Assembly: GCF_009761395.1 (NCBI RefSeq)
Contig: NZ_LEKN01000034.1
Coordinates: forward strand, 62,001 to 126,000
Length of the DNA: 64,000 bases
Reading direction: 5' to 3'
From: Ursidibacter maritimus
Lineage (GTDB): Bacteria > Pseudomonadota > Gammaproteobacteria > Enterobacterales > Pasteurellaceae
Each line of letters begins with the position of its first letter. Within the stretch, counting starts at the first letter, position 1. The position numbers were made by a program, and so were the translations under genes. Below the pieces are notes generated by a model. That model searched no databases. It was not told where the DNA came from and worked only from the letters and a program-made list of their open reading frames with translations. Positions 51,947-61,900 of the stretch are shown piece by piece.

Positions 51947-53136
51947 TGCTCGAATTATTATTTCTTCTGCTTCCTATTGCAGCTTTATATGGCTGGTATA
52001 TGGGGCAGAGAAGTGCTAAAAAAGATCAAGATACCATCCATAATAAATTTTCTCGTGATTATGTCACAGGGCTAAATTTTCTATTATCTAATCAACAGGA
52101 AAAGGCAGTAGATCTTTTCCTTTCCATGCTTCAAAAACAAGAATCAGAAAACCAAATCACCACTGATTCACAGTTTGAAGCAGAACTAATGCTCGGGAAC
52201 TTATTTCGCTCAAGAGGTGAGGTTGATCGAGCATTGCGGATTCATCAAGCATTAGAAAATAATGAAAATTATTCTTTTGAACAAAAACTACTAGCTAAAC
52301 AACAGCTTGCAAAAGATTTTATGAGTGCTGGTTTTTATGATAGGGCAGAAAATTATTATATCACTCTACTTGATGAACCTGAATTTGCAACACATTCTCT
52401 AATACACCTAATCAGTATTTATCAAAAAACGAAAGAGTGGAAAAAAGCAATTAATGTTGCAGAGAAACTACTAAAAATAGCGCCTGATACAGATAGAACC
52501 CCGCTTGCTCATTTTTACTGTGAGTATGCTCAATCTATAAAAGAAGATACTAAATCATTTTTAGATGCGTTAAATAAAGCATTAGAATATTTTCCCTCTT
52601 GTGCAAGAGCATCGATTCTGTTGGGAGAATTTTACTATCAAAAAGAACAATACCACTTGGCTCTAAAAAATTTAGAACATATTTTAGAACAAGATCCAAG
52701 CTATATTAGCGAAGTTCTTAATCAAATTAAGAACTGTTACAATGCATTAAATCAATCAGCACAATTTGAATTGTTTTTAATTAGGGCTAATCAAATTAAG
52801 CATAATAGTAGTGTTGATTTGGCGTTAGCAGAATTTATTGAGAAAAAAGATGGTTCAGAGGCTGCACAATCAAGTTTATATCAACAAGTTAGACAATACC
52901 CTAATATGATTACTTTCCATCGTTTTATTTATTATCAAATAAATCAAACAGAAAATGGTAGAGGGAAAGATAATTTAGTTTTACTGCACAGTATGGTTGG
53001 TGACAGAATTCAAAAAGCCTTCCCATATCGGTGCTTGAATTGTGGCTACCAAAGCTACCGGTTAAATTGGTATTGTCCATCTTGTCGTGAATGGGAAACC
53101 ATTAAACCAATTCAGAGTATTGATGAAGTTATCTAA
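51946..53136 (+). CDS. lapB: LPS assembly protein B (LapB/YciM)
   Basis: Membrane-anchored tetratricopeptide protein that directs LpxC to FtsH for degradation. There is an N-terminal membrane helix (about residues 1-17), then about nine TPR-like helical pairs. A C-terminal rubredoxin-like metal site carries two CxxC pairs, CLNC and CPSC, near residues 363 and 379. Length 396 against 389 in E. coli. It lies between lapA and pyrF, as in E. coli. Confidence 0.94.
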   Translation: MLELLFLLLPIAALYGWYMGQRSAKKDQDTIHNKFSRDYVTGLNFLLSNQQEKAVDLFLSMLQKQESENQITTDSQFEAELMLGNLFRSRGEVDRALRIHQALENNENYSFEQKLLAKQQLAKDFMSAGFYDRAENYYITLLDEPEFATHSLIHLISIYQKTKEWKKAINVAEKLLKIAPDTDRTPLAHFYCEYAQSIKEDTKSFLDALNKALEYFPSCARASILLGEFYYQKEQYHLALKNLEHILEQDPSYISEVLNQIKNCYNALNQSAQFELFLIRANQIKHNSSVDLALAEFIEKKDGSEAAQSSLYQQVRQYPNMITFHRFIYYQINQTENGRGKDNLVLLHSMVGDRIQKAFPYRCLNCGYQSYRLNWYCPSCREWETIKPIQSIDEVI

Positions 53137-53148
53137 AGTGAGGAAATT

Positions 53149-53841
53149 ATGAATAATAAAATTATTGTTGCATTAGATTATGAAACAGAACGTGAAGCTT
53201 TAGCTTTCGTTGATCAAGTTGACCCGTCACTTTGTCGTTTAAAAGTAGGCAAAGAGATGTTCACTACATTAGGGACAACGTTTGTAAAACAATTACAAGA
53301 ACGCAAATTTGATGTCTTTTTAGACCTCAAATATCATGATATCCCAAATACAGTGGCAAGAGCAGTACGTTCTGCAGCTGATCTCGGCGTGTGGATGGTT
53401 GATTTACATGCATCTGGTGGATTAAGAATGATGGAAACTGCTAAACAAATTTTAGAACCTTATGGTAAAGATGCTCCTTTATTGATTGGTGTTACTGTTC
53501 TTACCAGTATGGAAGATTTAGATTTATTACAAATTGGCATTAATGCATCGCCAATGGAACAAGTTATCCGTTTAGCTCATTTATGCCAACGTGCAGGATT
53601 AGATGGTGTTGTTTGTTCACCACAAGAAGTTGAAGTATTACGTACCCATTTTGGTAAAGACTTCAAATTAGTTACCCCAGGTATTCGTCCTGAAGGAAGT
53701 GGATTTGGCGATCAGCGTCGTGTAATGACACCAAAACAAGCGATTGAAACCGGTTCAGACTACCTTGTAATTGGTCGTCCAATTACTCAAGCACAAGACC
53801 CGTTATCAGTATTAAAATCAATCAATGCTTCTATTGTATAA
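53149..53841 (+). CDS. pyrF: Orotidine 5'-phosphate decarboxylase
   Basis: Last step of UMP synthesis. The TIM-barrel enzyme has [16 protein letters not shown] at the N-terminus, the active-site [17 protein letters not shown] (Lys/Asp network near residues 60-70), and VTPGIRP with the phosphate-binding [11 protein letters not shown]. Length 230 against 245 in E. coli, normal for the family. It lies 12 bases after lapB and before yciH, an order shared with E. coli. Confidence 0.97.
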   Translation: MNNKIIVALDYETEREALAFVDQVDPSLCRLKVGKEMFTTLGTTFVKQLQERKFDVFLDLKYHDIPNTVARAVRSAADLGVWMVDLHASGGLRMMETAKQILEPYGKDAPLLIGVTVLTSMEDLDLLQIGINASPMEQVIRLAHLCQRAGLDGVVCSPQEVEVLRTHFGKDFKLVTPGIRPEGSGFGDQRRVMTPKQAIETGSDYLVIGRPITQAQDPLSVLKSINASIV

Positions 53842-53869
53842 GCGGTTAGATTAGACGGAAATTTTACCA

Positions 53870-54181
53870 ATGACATTAGTTTATTCTACGGAAGTCGGCC
53901 GTATTCAACCTGAAAAAGAAAAAATTGAACGTCCAAAAGGTGATGGTATTGTCCGAATCCAACGCCAAACAAACGGACGCAAAGGAAAAGGCGTTTGTGT
54001 AATCACTGGTTTAGATTTAGATGATAAGGCGCTCATGTCTTTAGCGTCAGAATTAAAACGTAAAACAGGCTGTGGAGGTTCAATTAAAGACGGAACTATT
54101 GAAATCCAAGGTGATCATCGGGATACACTCAAGCAAATTTTAGAGCAGAAAGGCTTTATTGTAAAATTCTCAGGGGGCTAA
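53870..54181 (+). CDS. yciH: SUI1/eIF1-family protein YciH
   Basis: Bacterial homologue of translation factor eIF1 that can influence start-site selection in vitro; its cellular role in bacteria is not settled. The conserved core is RIQRQTNGRKGKGVCVITGL (about residues 26-45) and LKRKTGCGGSIKDGTIEIQG. Length 103 against 108 in E. coli. It lies at the end of the lapA-lapB-pyrF-yciH group; the short leader contains an AAGCGGTTAGATT uptake-like motif. Confidence 0.94.
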   Translation: MTLVYSTEVGRIQPEKEKIERPKGDGIVRIQRQTNGRKGKGVCVITGLDLDDKALMSLASELKRKTGCGGSIKDGTIEIQGDHRDTLKQILEQKGFIVKFSGG

Positions 54182-54320
54182 AAGATTTAGAACTTATTCC
54201 ATATCCTTATTATAAATTAGATTTTTTGAAAAAAGAGTGGAAAATTATACTTGCCAACTTGCCAATATAATTCCTTAGCCTAAATTGGGGCTAATTTTAT
54301 TTTAATTTTAAGGATTTAAT

Positions 54321-54575
54321 ATGAAAAAGTTTTTAACTGTATTCGCATTAACTGCAGGTTTTAGTGCAAATGTAATGGCAGCTGACTTCCCAAAAGTTTG
54401 TGAAGAATACTTTGAATTAGCTGCTGAATGGCTAGAAAAATCTGGTCAACAAGGCGAAGTTCAAAAAGCAGCTCTTGATGTAATTAAACAACAATTCGCT
54501 GAAGTTCCAAAAGATGCTCAAGAAGAAGCTTGCAAACAGGCTCTTGTAGAGATTAAAAAAGCATTAGGTAAATAA
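54321..54575 (+). CDS. Small periplasmic protein (DUF5339-like)
   Basis: An 84-residue secreted protein with a clear signal peptide (MKKFLTVFALTAGFSANVMA, cleavage near residue 20) and a mature helical part carrying two cysteines, in FPKVCEEYFELA and EEACKQALVEIKKAL, likely a disulfide. This layout recalls a Pasteurellaceae family of small periplasmic proteins (DUF5339) of unknown function; the family assignment is from memory and not verified. AAGGA precedes the ATG, and a strong terminator follows. Confidence 0.75.
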   Translation: MKKFLTVFALTAGFSANVMAADFPKVCEEYFELAAEWLEKSGQQGEVQKAALDVIKQQFAEVPKDAQEEACKQALVEIKKALGK

Positions 54576-54600
54576 TTCTACTTTGATGTGAATTCATCTA

Positions 54601-54629
54601 AACCCCAGTAAGACGTTACTGGGGTTTTT
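54601..54629 (+). terminator. Terminator after the small periplasmic protein
   Basis: AACCCCAGTAA-GACG-TTACTGGGGTT followed by TTT, a perfect 11-bp stem. It also lies just beyond the bioD stop on the other strand. Confidence 0.92.
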
Positions 54630-54645
54630 GTTACTTCTTAGATCA

Positions 54646-55365
54646 TTATTTACTAAAATAATGCAACAATGGATCTGGATTTTGAATATACTCAGCAAGA
54701 TTTTTTTTATCTGGCTGTCCTAAATAAGGGATTTGTCCTAAGAGAGGGGCATCAATACGTCTACTTAGTAATTCAATGAGCTCAGAATAGTGGCGAAGTC
54801 CTGGGTTAATCCGATTTGCTACCCAACCAATTAAAGTCCCCCCTTGTTCTTGAATCGCATAAGCGGTTAATAAAGCGTGATTTACACACCCTTCTTTAAT
54901 TCCCACAACGAGAACGACCGGCATTCGATTTTTTCTGACCCAATCAGCAAAGCTCAATTCTTTATTGATAGGTGTTAGCCAACCATAAGTCCCCTCAACT
55001 AATACATTCGTATATTTTTGTTGAAGTCGCTCAAGATCTTTATTTAATTTATCCACTGAAATATGACGAACTGCATCCAAGGCTGCAAACACGGGGGTAC
55101 TAGAATGGATAAAAGAGTAGCTATTAATTTCTCGATAATGTACAGGATGAATACAACTATTTTGAATAATTAACACGTCTTTATTATCTTCACAGGCATA
55201 ATCGTCTTGATTAGGTTCTGTTGGTAGGGAATCGTCACCACCACAAGCAATGGGTTTATAGCCGATAATAGGGACTTCATATTGAGAAATAGTTTGTAAT
55301 AATGCACGAGTTACGATGGTTTTACCGACATTGGTATCGGTTCCTGCAATAAATAAAGCTGGCAT
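54646..55365 (-). CDS. bioD: Dethiobiotin synthase (BioD type)
   Basis: ATP-dependent carboxylase that closes the ureido ring of dethiobiotin from 7,8-diaminopelargonate. It has the P-loop FIAGTDTNVGKTIVTRALL (residues 5-23), GYKPIACGG with the substrate lysine, and VEGTYGWLTPI in place of the more usual VEGAGG segment. Length 239 is normal. It is not in a bio operon here but pairs with a ROK-type regulator upstream on the same strand, 48 bp away. The altered GAGG segment suggests the BioD2-like second copy seen in related genomes. Confidence 0.87.
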   Translation of the reverse strand: MPALFIAGTDTNVGKTIVTRALLQTISQYEVPIIGYKPIACGGDDSLPTEPNQDDYACEDNKDVLIIQNSCIHPVHYREINSYSFIHSSTPVFAALDAVRHISVDKLNKDLERLQQKYTNVLVEGTYGWLTPINKELSFADWVRKNRMPVVLVVGIKEGCVNHALLTAYAIQEQGGTLIGWVANRINPGLRHYSELIELLSRRIDAPLLGQIPYLGQPDKKNLAEYIQNPDPLLHYFSK

Positions 55366-55413
55366 TTTTTCTTCTCTCTACAGAATAGATTTAATCCCAG
55401 TCTAACAAATCAT

Positions 55414-56613
55414 TTACAATTGAATTATGTTTTGAATCAAATTTCCGTTATAAATTTCATATTTTATTGCTACAGATGGAATTTCTGGACTATCCCATTC
55501 GTATTGGCTAGTGACCAAATCAATATTTAACTCATCCTGACGGAGATTAGCGGTAATTTTCTGTTCAATTTTTGCAAACAACATATTTTTAATTGATAGC
55601 AAAGGAGAGCAGAGCATAATTTTTTCTGTTGAGAAGATACTGATTAAATTGAGCAACACATAAGATAAATTATCGCAAATATGCTCTAAAATCAGTAATG
55701 CGGTAGGTTCTTCTTCTAAAATAGCCCGACATAAGCTATCAATTTTAGTTTGCAAAGTATTTTGATTATCAGGATAGTAGTGATCAATCAATTTGACTAA
55801 TGCTGAGAAAGTAATTTGATTAACAAGCTGATATCGTTCAATATCACTTAAATCTTGCCCAATGATATCGCTTAATTCACTAAATTTAGGCATTACCATT
55901 CGATCAACATTCATTCGTTTATATTCGTTTTTATGAAGCAATTCCCCTCGCAGTAGAACACTAAGATTGATTTCTTCATCTAGTTGCAGAAAAATAACAT
56001 CATCGTGACTAATTAAGCTACCTAGTGTCGATTCCGCAAGTAGCCAAAGCTGAAAATGTTCATTGATAAGAATAGGTTTATTGAGACGTTTCTCTAATAT
56101 ATTACGCAAGTTACAATGTAACGTTTTACTACCTAATTGAGTCACAACATTTTTAGTTTTATCCAGTTTGCCGACAACACTGACCGAAACAGCAAACAAC
56201 TTTTCATTATCTATCGGGTAATTTCCTAGAAAATCATCTAATGCGTTTAATAGTATTTCATCAATCATCAAATCATCTGACAGCGAGTATTTAGCTTGAT
56301 AAATCGGTTTACCTGACAACTCACATAAAAAGATGGAAAGTGTTGTTGAAGAAATCGTGATACATAAATAATTCCAGTGAAAAGGGGAGAGTGATAAGCC
56401 TACAGCAGGACGCCCACGACTAGGTAAATTTTGTGCTGTTCTCTCTAAAATAAAGCGGTTATCAATTAAAATTTTAGTTAGTCCCGTAATAGAAGCGGGG
56501 GCATACCCTGATAATTTTGCAATATCAGTGCGGGAAATTAGTTCAAATTGTTCAATGAGTTGGTAAACTTGTCCAAGATGTAGGTATTTATAATCATTAG
56601 AAGTGGTTTTCAT
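55414..56613 (-). CDS. ROK-family repressor (Mlc/NagC-like) lacking the zinc motif
   Basis: Transcription factor of 399 residues. The N-terminal winged helix (about residues 10-65; GQVYQLIEQFELISRTDIAK and PASITGLTKILID) is close to E. coli Mlc and NagC. The C-terminal half has the ROK fold length, but the cysteine-rich zinc motif (HxxxxxxxCxCGxxGC) expected near residue 250 is absent; that stretch reads HKNEYKRMNVDRMVMPKF. The glycine-rich ATPase motif is also eroded, so it is probably a DNA-binding regulator without sugar kinase activity. Its target is unknown; bioD follows it. Confidence 0.8.
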   Translation of the reverse strand: MKTTSNDYKYLHLGQVYQLIEQFELISRTDIAKLSGYAPASITGLTKILIDNRFILERTAQNLPSRGRPAVGLSLSPFHWNYLCITISSTTLSIFLCELSGKPIYQAKYSLSDDLMIDEILLNALDDFLGNYPIDNEKLFAVSVSVVGKLDKTKNVVTQLGSKTLHCNLRNILEKRLNKPILINEHFQLWLLAESTLGSLISHDDVIFLQLDEEINLSVLLRGELLHKNEYKRMNVDRMVMPKFSELSDIIGQDLSDIERYQLVNQITFSALVKLIDHYYPDNQNTLQTKIDSLCRAILEEEPTALLILEHICDNLSYVLLNLISIFSTEKIMLCSPLLSIKNMLFAKIEQKITANLRQDELNIDLVTSQYEWDSPEIPSVAIKYEIYNGNLIQNIIQL

Positions 56614-56766
56614 ATATTCCCTTCATTATCACTCCATAAGATAATTTCTTTATTTTGCAATCTTTGGTTAAAATGGCAAACTGTTTTACTCAATTATGCG
56701 ATAAAGCTCACAAAATTATTTTATCCCACGAAAAAATTATATCTTTTAGCAAAGAAGTGAATAAAA

Positions 56767-57906
56767 ATGAATCAACAGATTGAATTTAATTGGATCCAAA
56801 CTAATAAAGAACTACAAACAGCTTGTTTATCAATACAGCAACAATCGCTTTTAGCATTAGATACTGAATTTGTTCGTACTCGAACTTATTATCCGCAGTT
56901 AGGACTCATTCAGCTTTATGATGGAAAGCAAGTATATCTTATTGACCCTTTGAATATTACTGATTTTTCCCCTTTTATTGAGCTATTAAGTAATCAAAAT
57001 ATATTAAAAATACTGCACGCCTGTGGCGAAGATTTAGATATTTTTCAGCATTATTTTAAACAAATGCCTGAGCCAATGATTGATACCCAAGTAATGAGTG
57101 CCTTTATTGGCTTAGGCTCATCAATCGGCTTTTCTAAATTAGTGGCTAATTATTGTCACGTTGAGCTAGATAAATCCACTTCACGCACAGATTGGCTCAA
57201 ACGCCCACTAAGCGAAAAACAGCTACAATATGCCGTTTCAGATGTATGGTATCTATTGCCTGTCTATCAGAAAATTAAAACACTATTAGCTCAAACAGAG
57301 TGGGAAAGTGCAGTAAATGAGGAGTGCCAAACACTTAAACAAAAGCGTCAAATAGAACTGAATATCGAAAAAGGCTACAAAAAAATTGCAAATGCATGGC
57401 AACTTAACTCCACAGAATTAACCATTCTCAAATTGCTTGAAAAATGGCGAATTGAAGAGGCTCAAAAACGAGATATTGCGTTAAATTTTATCGTAAAAGA
57501 GCAAGCATTATGGCAAATTGCAAAAAATCAGCCCAAACATACCGCTCAATTATTGGAATTTATGCATCCAAACGAAGTAAGACGTTATGGCAAAAAGTTA
57601 TTGTTGTTAGTTGAACAAGGGAAAAATATCCCAGAATCTGAACAAGTATCAGAAATTAAGCGTTTAATTGATGAACCGAATTACAAGCGAGATTTAACTT
57701 TTCTGAAAAAGTCGTTGGAAAATACTAAACCACAGAATTTAGCGGTTGAGCTTTTTGCAAGTAAACGTCAATTAGATCAATTATTAAAATGGCACATTAA
57801 GGGACAATGTGAATCGCATTTACCAGAATTACTACAAGGCTGGAGGGAACCTTTTGGTAAAAAATTATGGGAAAGTTACCGCTTGTTTTTAGAAGGAAAA
57901 ATTTAA
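56767..57906 (+). CDS. rnd: Ribonuclease D
   Basis: 3'-5' exoribonuclease of tRNA maturation. The DEDDy exonuclease domain comes first, with LALDTEFVRTRTYYPQLGLIQ (about residues 32-52), LKILHACGEDLDIF, and the YAVSDVWYLLPVY motif that carries the catalytic Tyr and Asp. The HRDC domain follows (about residues 212-285), then a second C-terminal helical domain. Length 379 against 375 in E. coli. It is divergent from the ROK regulator. An uptake-signal core lies in its last codons (57878-57886). Confidence 0.95.
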   Translation: MNQQIEFNWIQTNKELQTACLSIQQQSLLALDTEFVRTRTYYPQLGLIQLYDGKQVYLIDPLNITDFSPFIELLSNQNILKILHACGEDLDIFQHYFKQMPEPMIDTQVMSAFIGLGSSIGFSKLVANYCHVELDKSTSRTDWLKRPLSEKQLQYAVSDVWYLLPVYQKIKTLLAQTEWESAVNEECQTLKQKRQIELNIEKGYKKIANAWQLNSTELTILKLLEKWRIEEAQKRDIALNFIVKEQALWQIAKNQPKHTAQLLEFMHPNEVRRYGKKLLLLVEQGKNIPESEQVSEIKRLIDEPNYKRDLTFLKKSLENTKPQNLAVELFASKRQLDQLLKWHIKGQCESHLPELLQGWREPFGKKLWESYRLFLEGKI

Positions 57907-57978
57907 ATCATATAAATCAAATTGTTACATTAATCTTTTTCGCATAATGTAGATTATGTTAAATAATGTGTGTGAAAC

Positions 57979-58532
57979 AAAAAGTTGGTGATTATTATTT
58001 CCTGTAATCTTTACCAACTCTTTTTCTTTAAAAAATTCTGTATAAACAATATCTTATGTTTTCTCGTCAAACCACTATGATGTCTTGATTTATCTTTCAG
58101 TTATTTAAATAACCCCTCCAATCTATTTATCGTCTTTTCAATATTTAAGTCAGCGTGTTTTTCATAGGTAAATAATCAAATCTGAGTAGGTCGACCGAGT
58201 AAATCTTTTAACAATCCACGCCTGCCATCACAACTAATAGATTGAATAATATAGCCTTTTTCTCTCAGATGATTTATCGCTTTCTTGTAATAAATATCCT
58301 TTTCTGTTTTCACTATTTGATGATAAACCACTTTTGTTGAGAGACTATCTATCTTCGAATAGCTCGAGGGGAACAATGATATTTTTCTGCTAATTGTTGA
58401 TGTGTTTGTTTTCCTGAGAATAATCTAACCAAATATCAGTAGGATGTATTTTACGTTGAAAGGTAAATGTTTTATTGCAATATAGGGTTAAAGCCTTGTA
58501 ATATAAGACTTTAACCATTTTTACCAACTATT
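57979..58532 (-). mobile_element. Decayed IS256-family (Zn-binding variant) transposase
   Basis: On the minus strand several frames each keep a piece of one transposase: the end of the zinc ribbon and LYCNKTFTFQRKIHPTDIWL; GKQTHQQLAEKYHCSPRAIR from the helix-turn-helix; VVYHQIVKTEKDIYYKKAIN and IIQSISCDGRRGLLKDLLG from the catalytic domain; and ADLNIEKTINRLEGLFK to FLKKKSW at the C-terminus (stop at 58011-58013). Several frameshifts, stops and large internal deletions are present. AGTTGGTGA at the right end and AGTTGGTAA at the left end look like remnants of terminal inverted repeats. The family name is from memory of similar proteins. Confidence 0.8.
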
Positions 58533-58750
58533 TGGTCCTATATGCCTTAAATAATGCTTTAAAAGTAGTGTTCGGAGGTATTGCGAGAAGTAATTGGTTT
58601 GTTTGGCGATGAACATTTTACTCTCTTTCTTCTTTTTATGAATTATCAACATCCCCTAAGTGATTTATTTTTTATTTAAATAATAATTACCAAATGAATT
58701 TTCATTTTAATGAAAAATGAATAATTATCTTTATTTCTAGTAAAATTTCA

Positions 58751-58772
58751 AATCATAATACATATTATGATT
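58751..58772. promoter_or_regulatory. Perfect palindrome upstream of the sialidase
   Basis: AATCATAAT-ACAT-ATTATGATT is a perfect nine-base inverted repeat with a four-base spacer, about 150 bp before the sialidase start. It looks like an operator for a dimeric regulator. It does not match the nanQ inverted repeat, and the regulator is unknown. Confidence 0.45.
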
Positions 58773-58773
58773 G

Positions 58774-58800
58774 ATCAAATTCAAAATTTGATTTTTTTTT
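58774..58800 (+). other. AT-rich hairpin with T9 tract upstream of the sialidase
   Basis: ATCAAATT-CAA-AATTTGAT forms a perfect eight-pair stem followed by nine T residues (58792-58800). The same region contains TTGAT-CAAA-TTCAA (58771-58784), which matches an FNR box at 9 of 10 positions. It could be a terminator for transcription coming from upstream, an FNR site, or both. Confidence 0.4.
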
Positions 58801-58818
58801 GAACACTTAAGTGTGGGT

Positions 58819-58840
58819 TTATGTGATCTCTATCACTCTT
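58819..58840 (+). promoter_or_regulatory. CRP site of the sialidase gene
   Basis: TTATGTGATCTCTATCACTCTT has TGTGA, a six-base spacer and TCACT, matching the CRP consensus at 9 of 10 core positions. A TATTTA that could serve as -10 begins about 25 bp downstream of its centre, which fits a class II promoter with the site near -41. It suggests that the sialidase is induced when preferred sugars are scarce. Confidence 0.65.
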
Positions 58841-58918
58841 TGAACTTCTCATTATTTACTCCTTTTTTCTTCACTATTATCTTTCTCTTGAATCCGTTTC
58901 AATTTATAAGGGAAATTT

Positions 58919-61900
58919 ATGAAAAAAACAGCTTTAGCTATTATCATTGCTTCCGTAACAGGTGCTTATTCTGTTCAAGCTAATACTTCCGACAATTATA
59001 TTTTTAATTACGCTAGTACTCAGGGGTTATTTAAACCTCTTGATTTAACAGAAAAATTTAACGCTCACAATGCCTTAAACTTAGATAGAGGAACATTATC
59101 GTTCCGTATCCGTACAGGTCAAAGTTTCGGCTCATTTTTAGGCGCAGCAGATCCAAATCATAATACCAAATACTTAAGTTTCTATTCTTTAAGAAAAAAT
59201 GACAAAGATACTATCGGTATTGAGATTCGAGATGTTAATAATCTCATTAGAAATGAGCTTATTAGAGTAGAGGTAGATGCAAAACCAACAGAATTCAGAA
59301 ATGTCACCTATGTATTTGATAAAGAAAATAATAATATCAATATTTATGTTGATGGACAAAAATTGAAAACACATACGGTATCTAAATTCTTTGCCGATAT
59401 TGCAAGTCTTGAAAATGCGACTTTAGGTGAAACACGCCGCTCTACGCAAGGGGGCTATAATACTATGAGATTTAGCGGTGATGTTTTCTATGCTGACTTT
59501 GAAAAAGCTATTTTAAATGATGATGATGTAAGGGAAAAACACCAGGCTCTTACTAACCTACAAAATTATTCTCTATCTAAACGTGAGACTCTAGGTGGAT
59601 ATAAAAGCGATGGTGAATCTTTATTTGTTTCAGGGCAAAAAGAAGCTAGAAATTATCGAATTCCTTCACTATTTACTACAAAAAATGGCGTTGTAATTGC
59701 GGCGATTGATAAACGAAATCAGCACTCTGCTGACTGGGGGAATATTGATACAGCTATTCGTCGTAGTTTTGATGGTGGGAAAACTTGGCAAGACGACCAA
59801 GTAATTCTTGATTTGGCTAGTCAGCCTTATGGTAGTCAAAATGCGGCTTTCCTTATTGACCCTCTAATGGTTCAAGATAAAAAATCAGGACGTATTTTTA
59901 TGATTGTTGATATGTTTCCTGAAATGCAGGGCTTATTTAATTTCCCTAATCATGGCGAAGGTACAGGATATAAAAATATTGGTGGAAAACAATATCGTTT
60001 ATTAACAGATAGTTCAAATAATCACTATACCGTACGTGAAAATGGTATTGTGTATAATGAGGAAAGCAATAAGCCTACAGATTATCGCGTTGTTGTTGAA
60101 GGAACGCAATCTATAGCATATCAAGATCTAGGCGATCTATATCAAGGCGATCAACGATTAGGTAATATTTTCTTAAATACTAATCAAAATAACAATGGCT
60201 CTGCTCCACTCACAGCTAAACGCACAAGCTATTTATGGATGACACATAGTGATGACGATGGTGCAACTTGGTCAAACCCTATTGATCTAACTCCACAAGT
60301 GAAAGCAGACTGGATGCAGTTTATGGGTACAGGTCCTGGTAACGGTATTCAGTTAAAAAATGGTAATTTATTAATGCCCGTTTATTATACGAATAATGTC
60401 GGTGGGTTAAATTCTCAATCTCCCGCTGTGATTATTAGTACAGATGGTGGACAAACTTGGACAAGAGGTGAATCCCCTATCGATCGTTGGGAATATAATA
60501 ATGATGGAACTCGTGAATTAAATACGAGTAACAAACAAATGACTGAATCGCAAATTATTGAGTTGGATAACGGTGATATCAAAATGTTCTCTCGTAATCT
60601 GAAGAGTAATAAAGTCGTTATTTCTACCAGTAAAAATGGGGGATATACTTGGCAAAATACTGCTTATATAGATGATATTTTACTTGAGCCATACTCCCAG
60701 CTCTCAGTGATCAAATATTCTAAGAGAATTAATGGTAAAGAAATTGTTATTTTTGCAAACCCACATTCAGCTACTCGTGATAGAGTAAATGGTAAAGTTT
60801 GGTTAGGTGAAGTTCAAGAAGATGGTTCTATTGAATGGAGATACAATACAACAATTACAACGGGATCTTATGCTTATAATAGCTTAACCGAATTACCAAA
60901 TGGTGATATTGGTTTGCTGTATGAAGAAAGTGCCTCAAATATTAAATATGTTTCTTTAAATCTCCAAGAATTGGTATGGCACGATAATTATATTTATAGA
61001 GATATCCGCACCAACGCTGCAGATAACAAGCCAATTGAGCTAAATTCTCCATTTGAAGAAACATTCTATAAAATTGGTGATGGAGAAATGGTTAAAATTG
61101 GCCAGGGCTCTAACCCTGCTAATCTCATTGTTAAAGAAGGCACCGCTACTTTAAATCAGCAAGCAGATGAAGCTGGTAATAAACAGGCTTACAACAATGT
61201 TGTTGTTGAAGAAAATGCAAAATTGCGTTTAGGTAGTGCTGATCAAGTTAATTTAAGTAACATTTATCTTGAACGTGCAACCCTAGATTTGAATGGGAAT
61301 ACGGTTGAAATTGATAACACTGGAGTAGAAATAGGACTTAGAAATACAACAATTAATGGTAATATTGTTAATGAAAATTTAAGTACCCTAGCTACCCTAC
61401 GCTATACACTTGGTGGTTCGAGAAATATTACAGGCAACCTTGGAAGTGATACTGGCGCATTAGATTTCGTATACCAACCATCAGGTGCAGGATCGAGTTT
61501 CACAGTAGGTGGAAATGCTATTTTGAATGTTGTTGATGTGAAATCAGGTAGTGTAACCTACTCTGCTAACTCACGGAATCGAGCAAATGAGCTTAAATTA
61601 GCTGAAAATACCTCACTTAATCTATTAAATGGTTCTAACTCAACTATCTCGGCTAGTAATTTAGCAAATAATAGCCAAATCAATGTAACTACAACTACTG
61701 AAGCAGCTACTGTCCTTGCAATTAATACGGCGGGTGCTGGTAGTTTCAATAAAGTAGGAGAGGGGTTACTGAAATTATCTGGTAATCTCCAACATACTGG
61801 AGTGACTAGTTTTTCAGGAGGAGAAATTGAATTTAATGGAAATTTAACATCTAGTCATCTCTCGTTAGAGGGAAATACTACATTAGGTGGCAATACAACT

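Larger units (their letters stand above)
57907..58918. other. Gene-poor 1-kb region before the sialidase
   Basis: No intact gene lies here. It holds the decayed IS256-type element (57979-58532), then about 390 bp of AT-rich DNA with the regulatory features of the sialidase: a perfect palindrome (58751-58772), an AT-rich hairpin followed by nine T residues (58774-58800), and a CRP-type site (58819-58840). Confidence 0.7.

Noticed and set aside
58176-58376. 66-codon open frame on the minus strand that looks like a small protein
   Set aside because: It is the central fragment of the decayed IS256-type transposase; the pieces before and after it lie in other frames.
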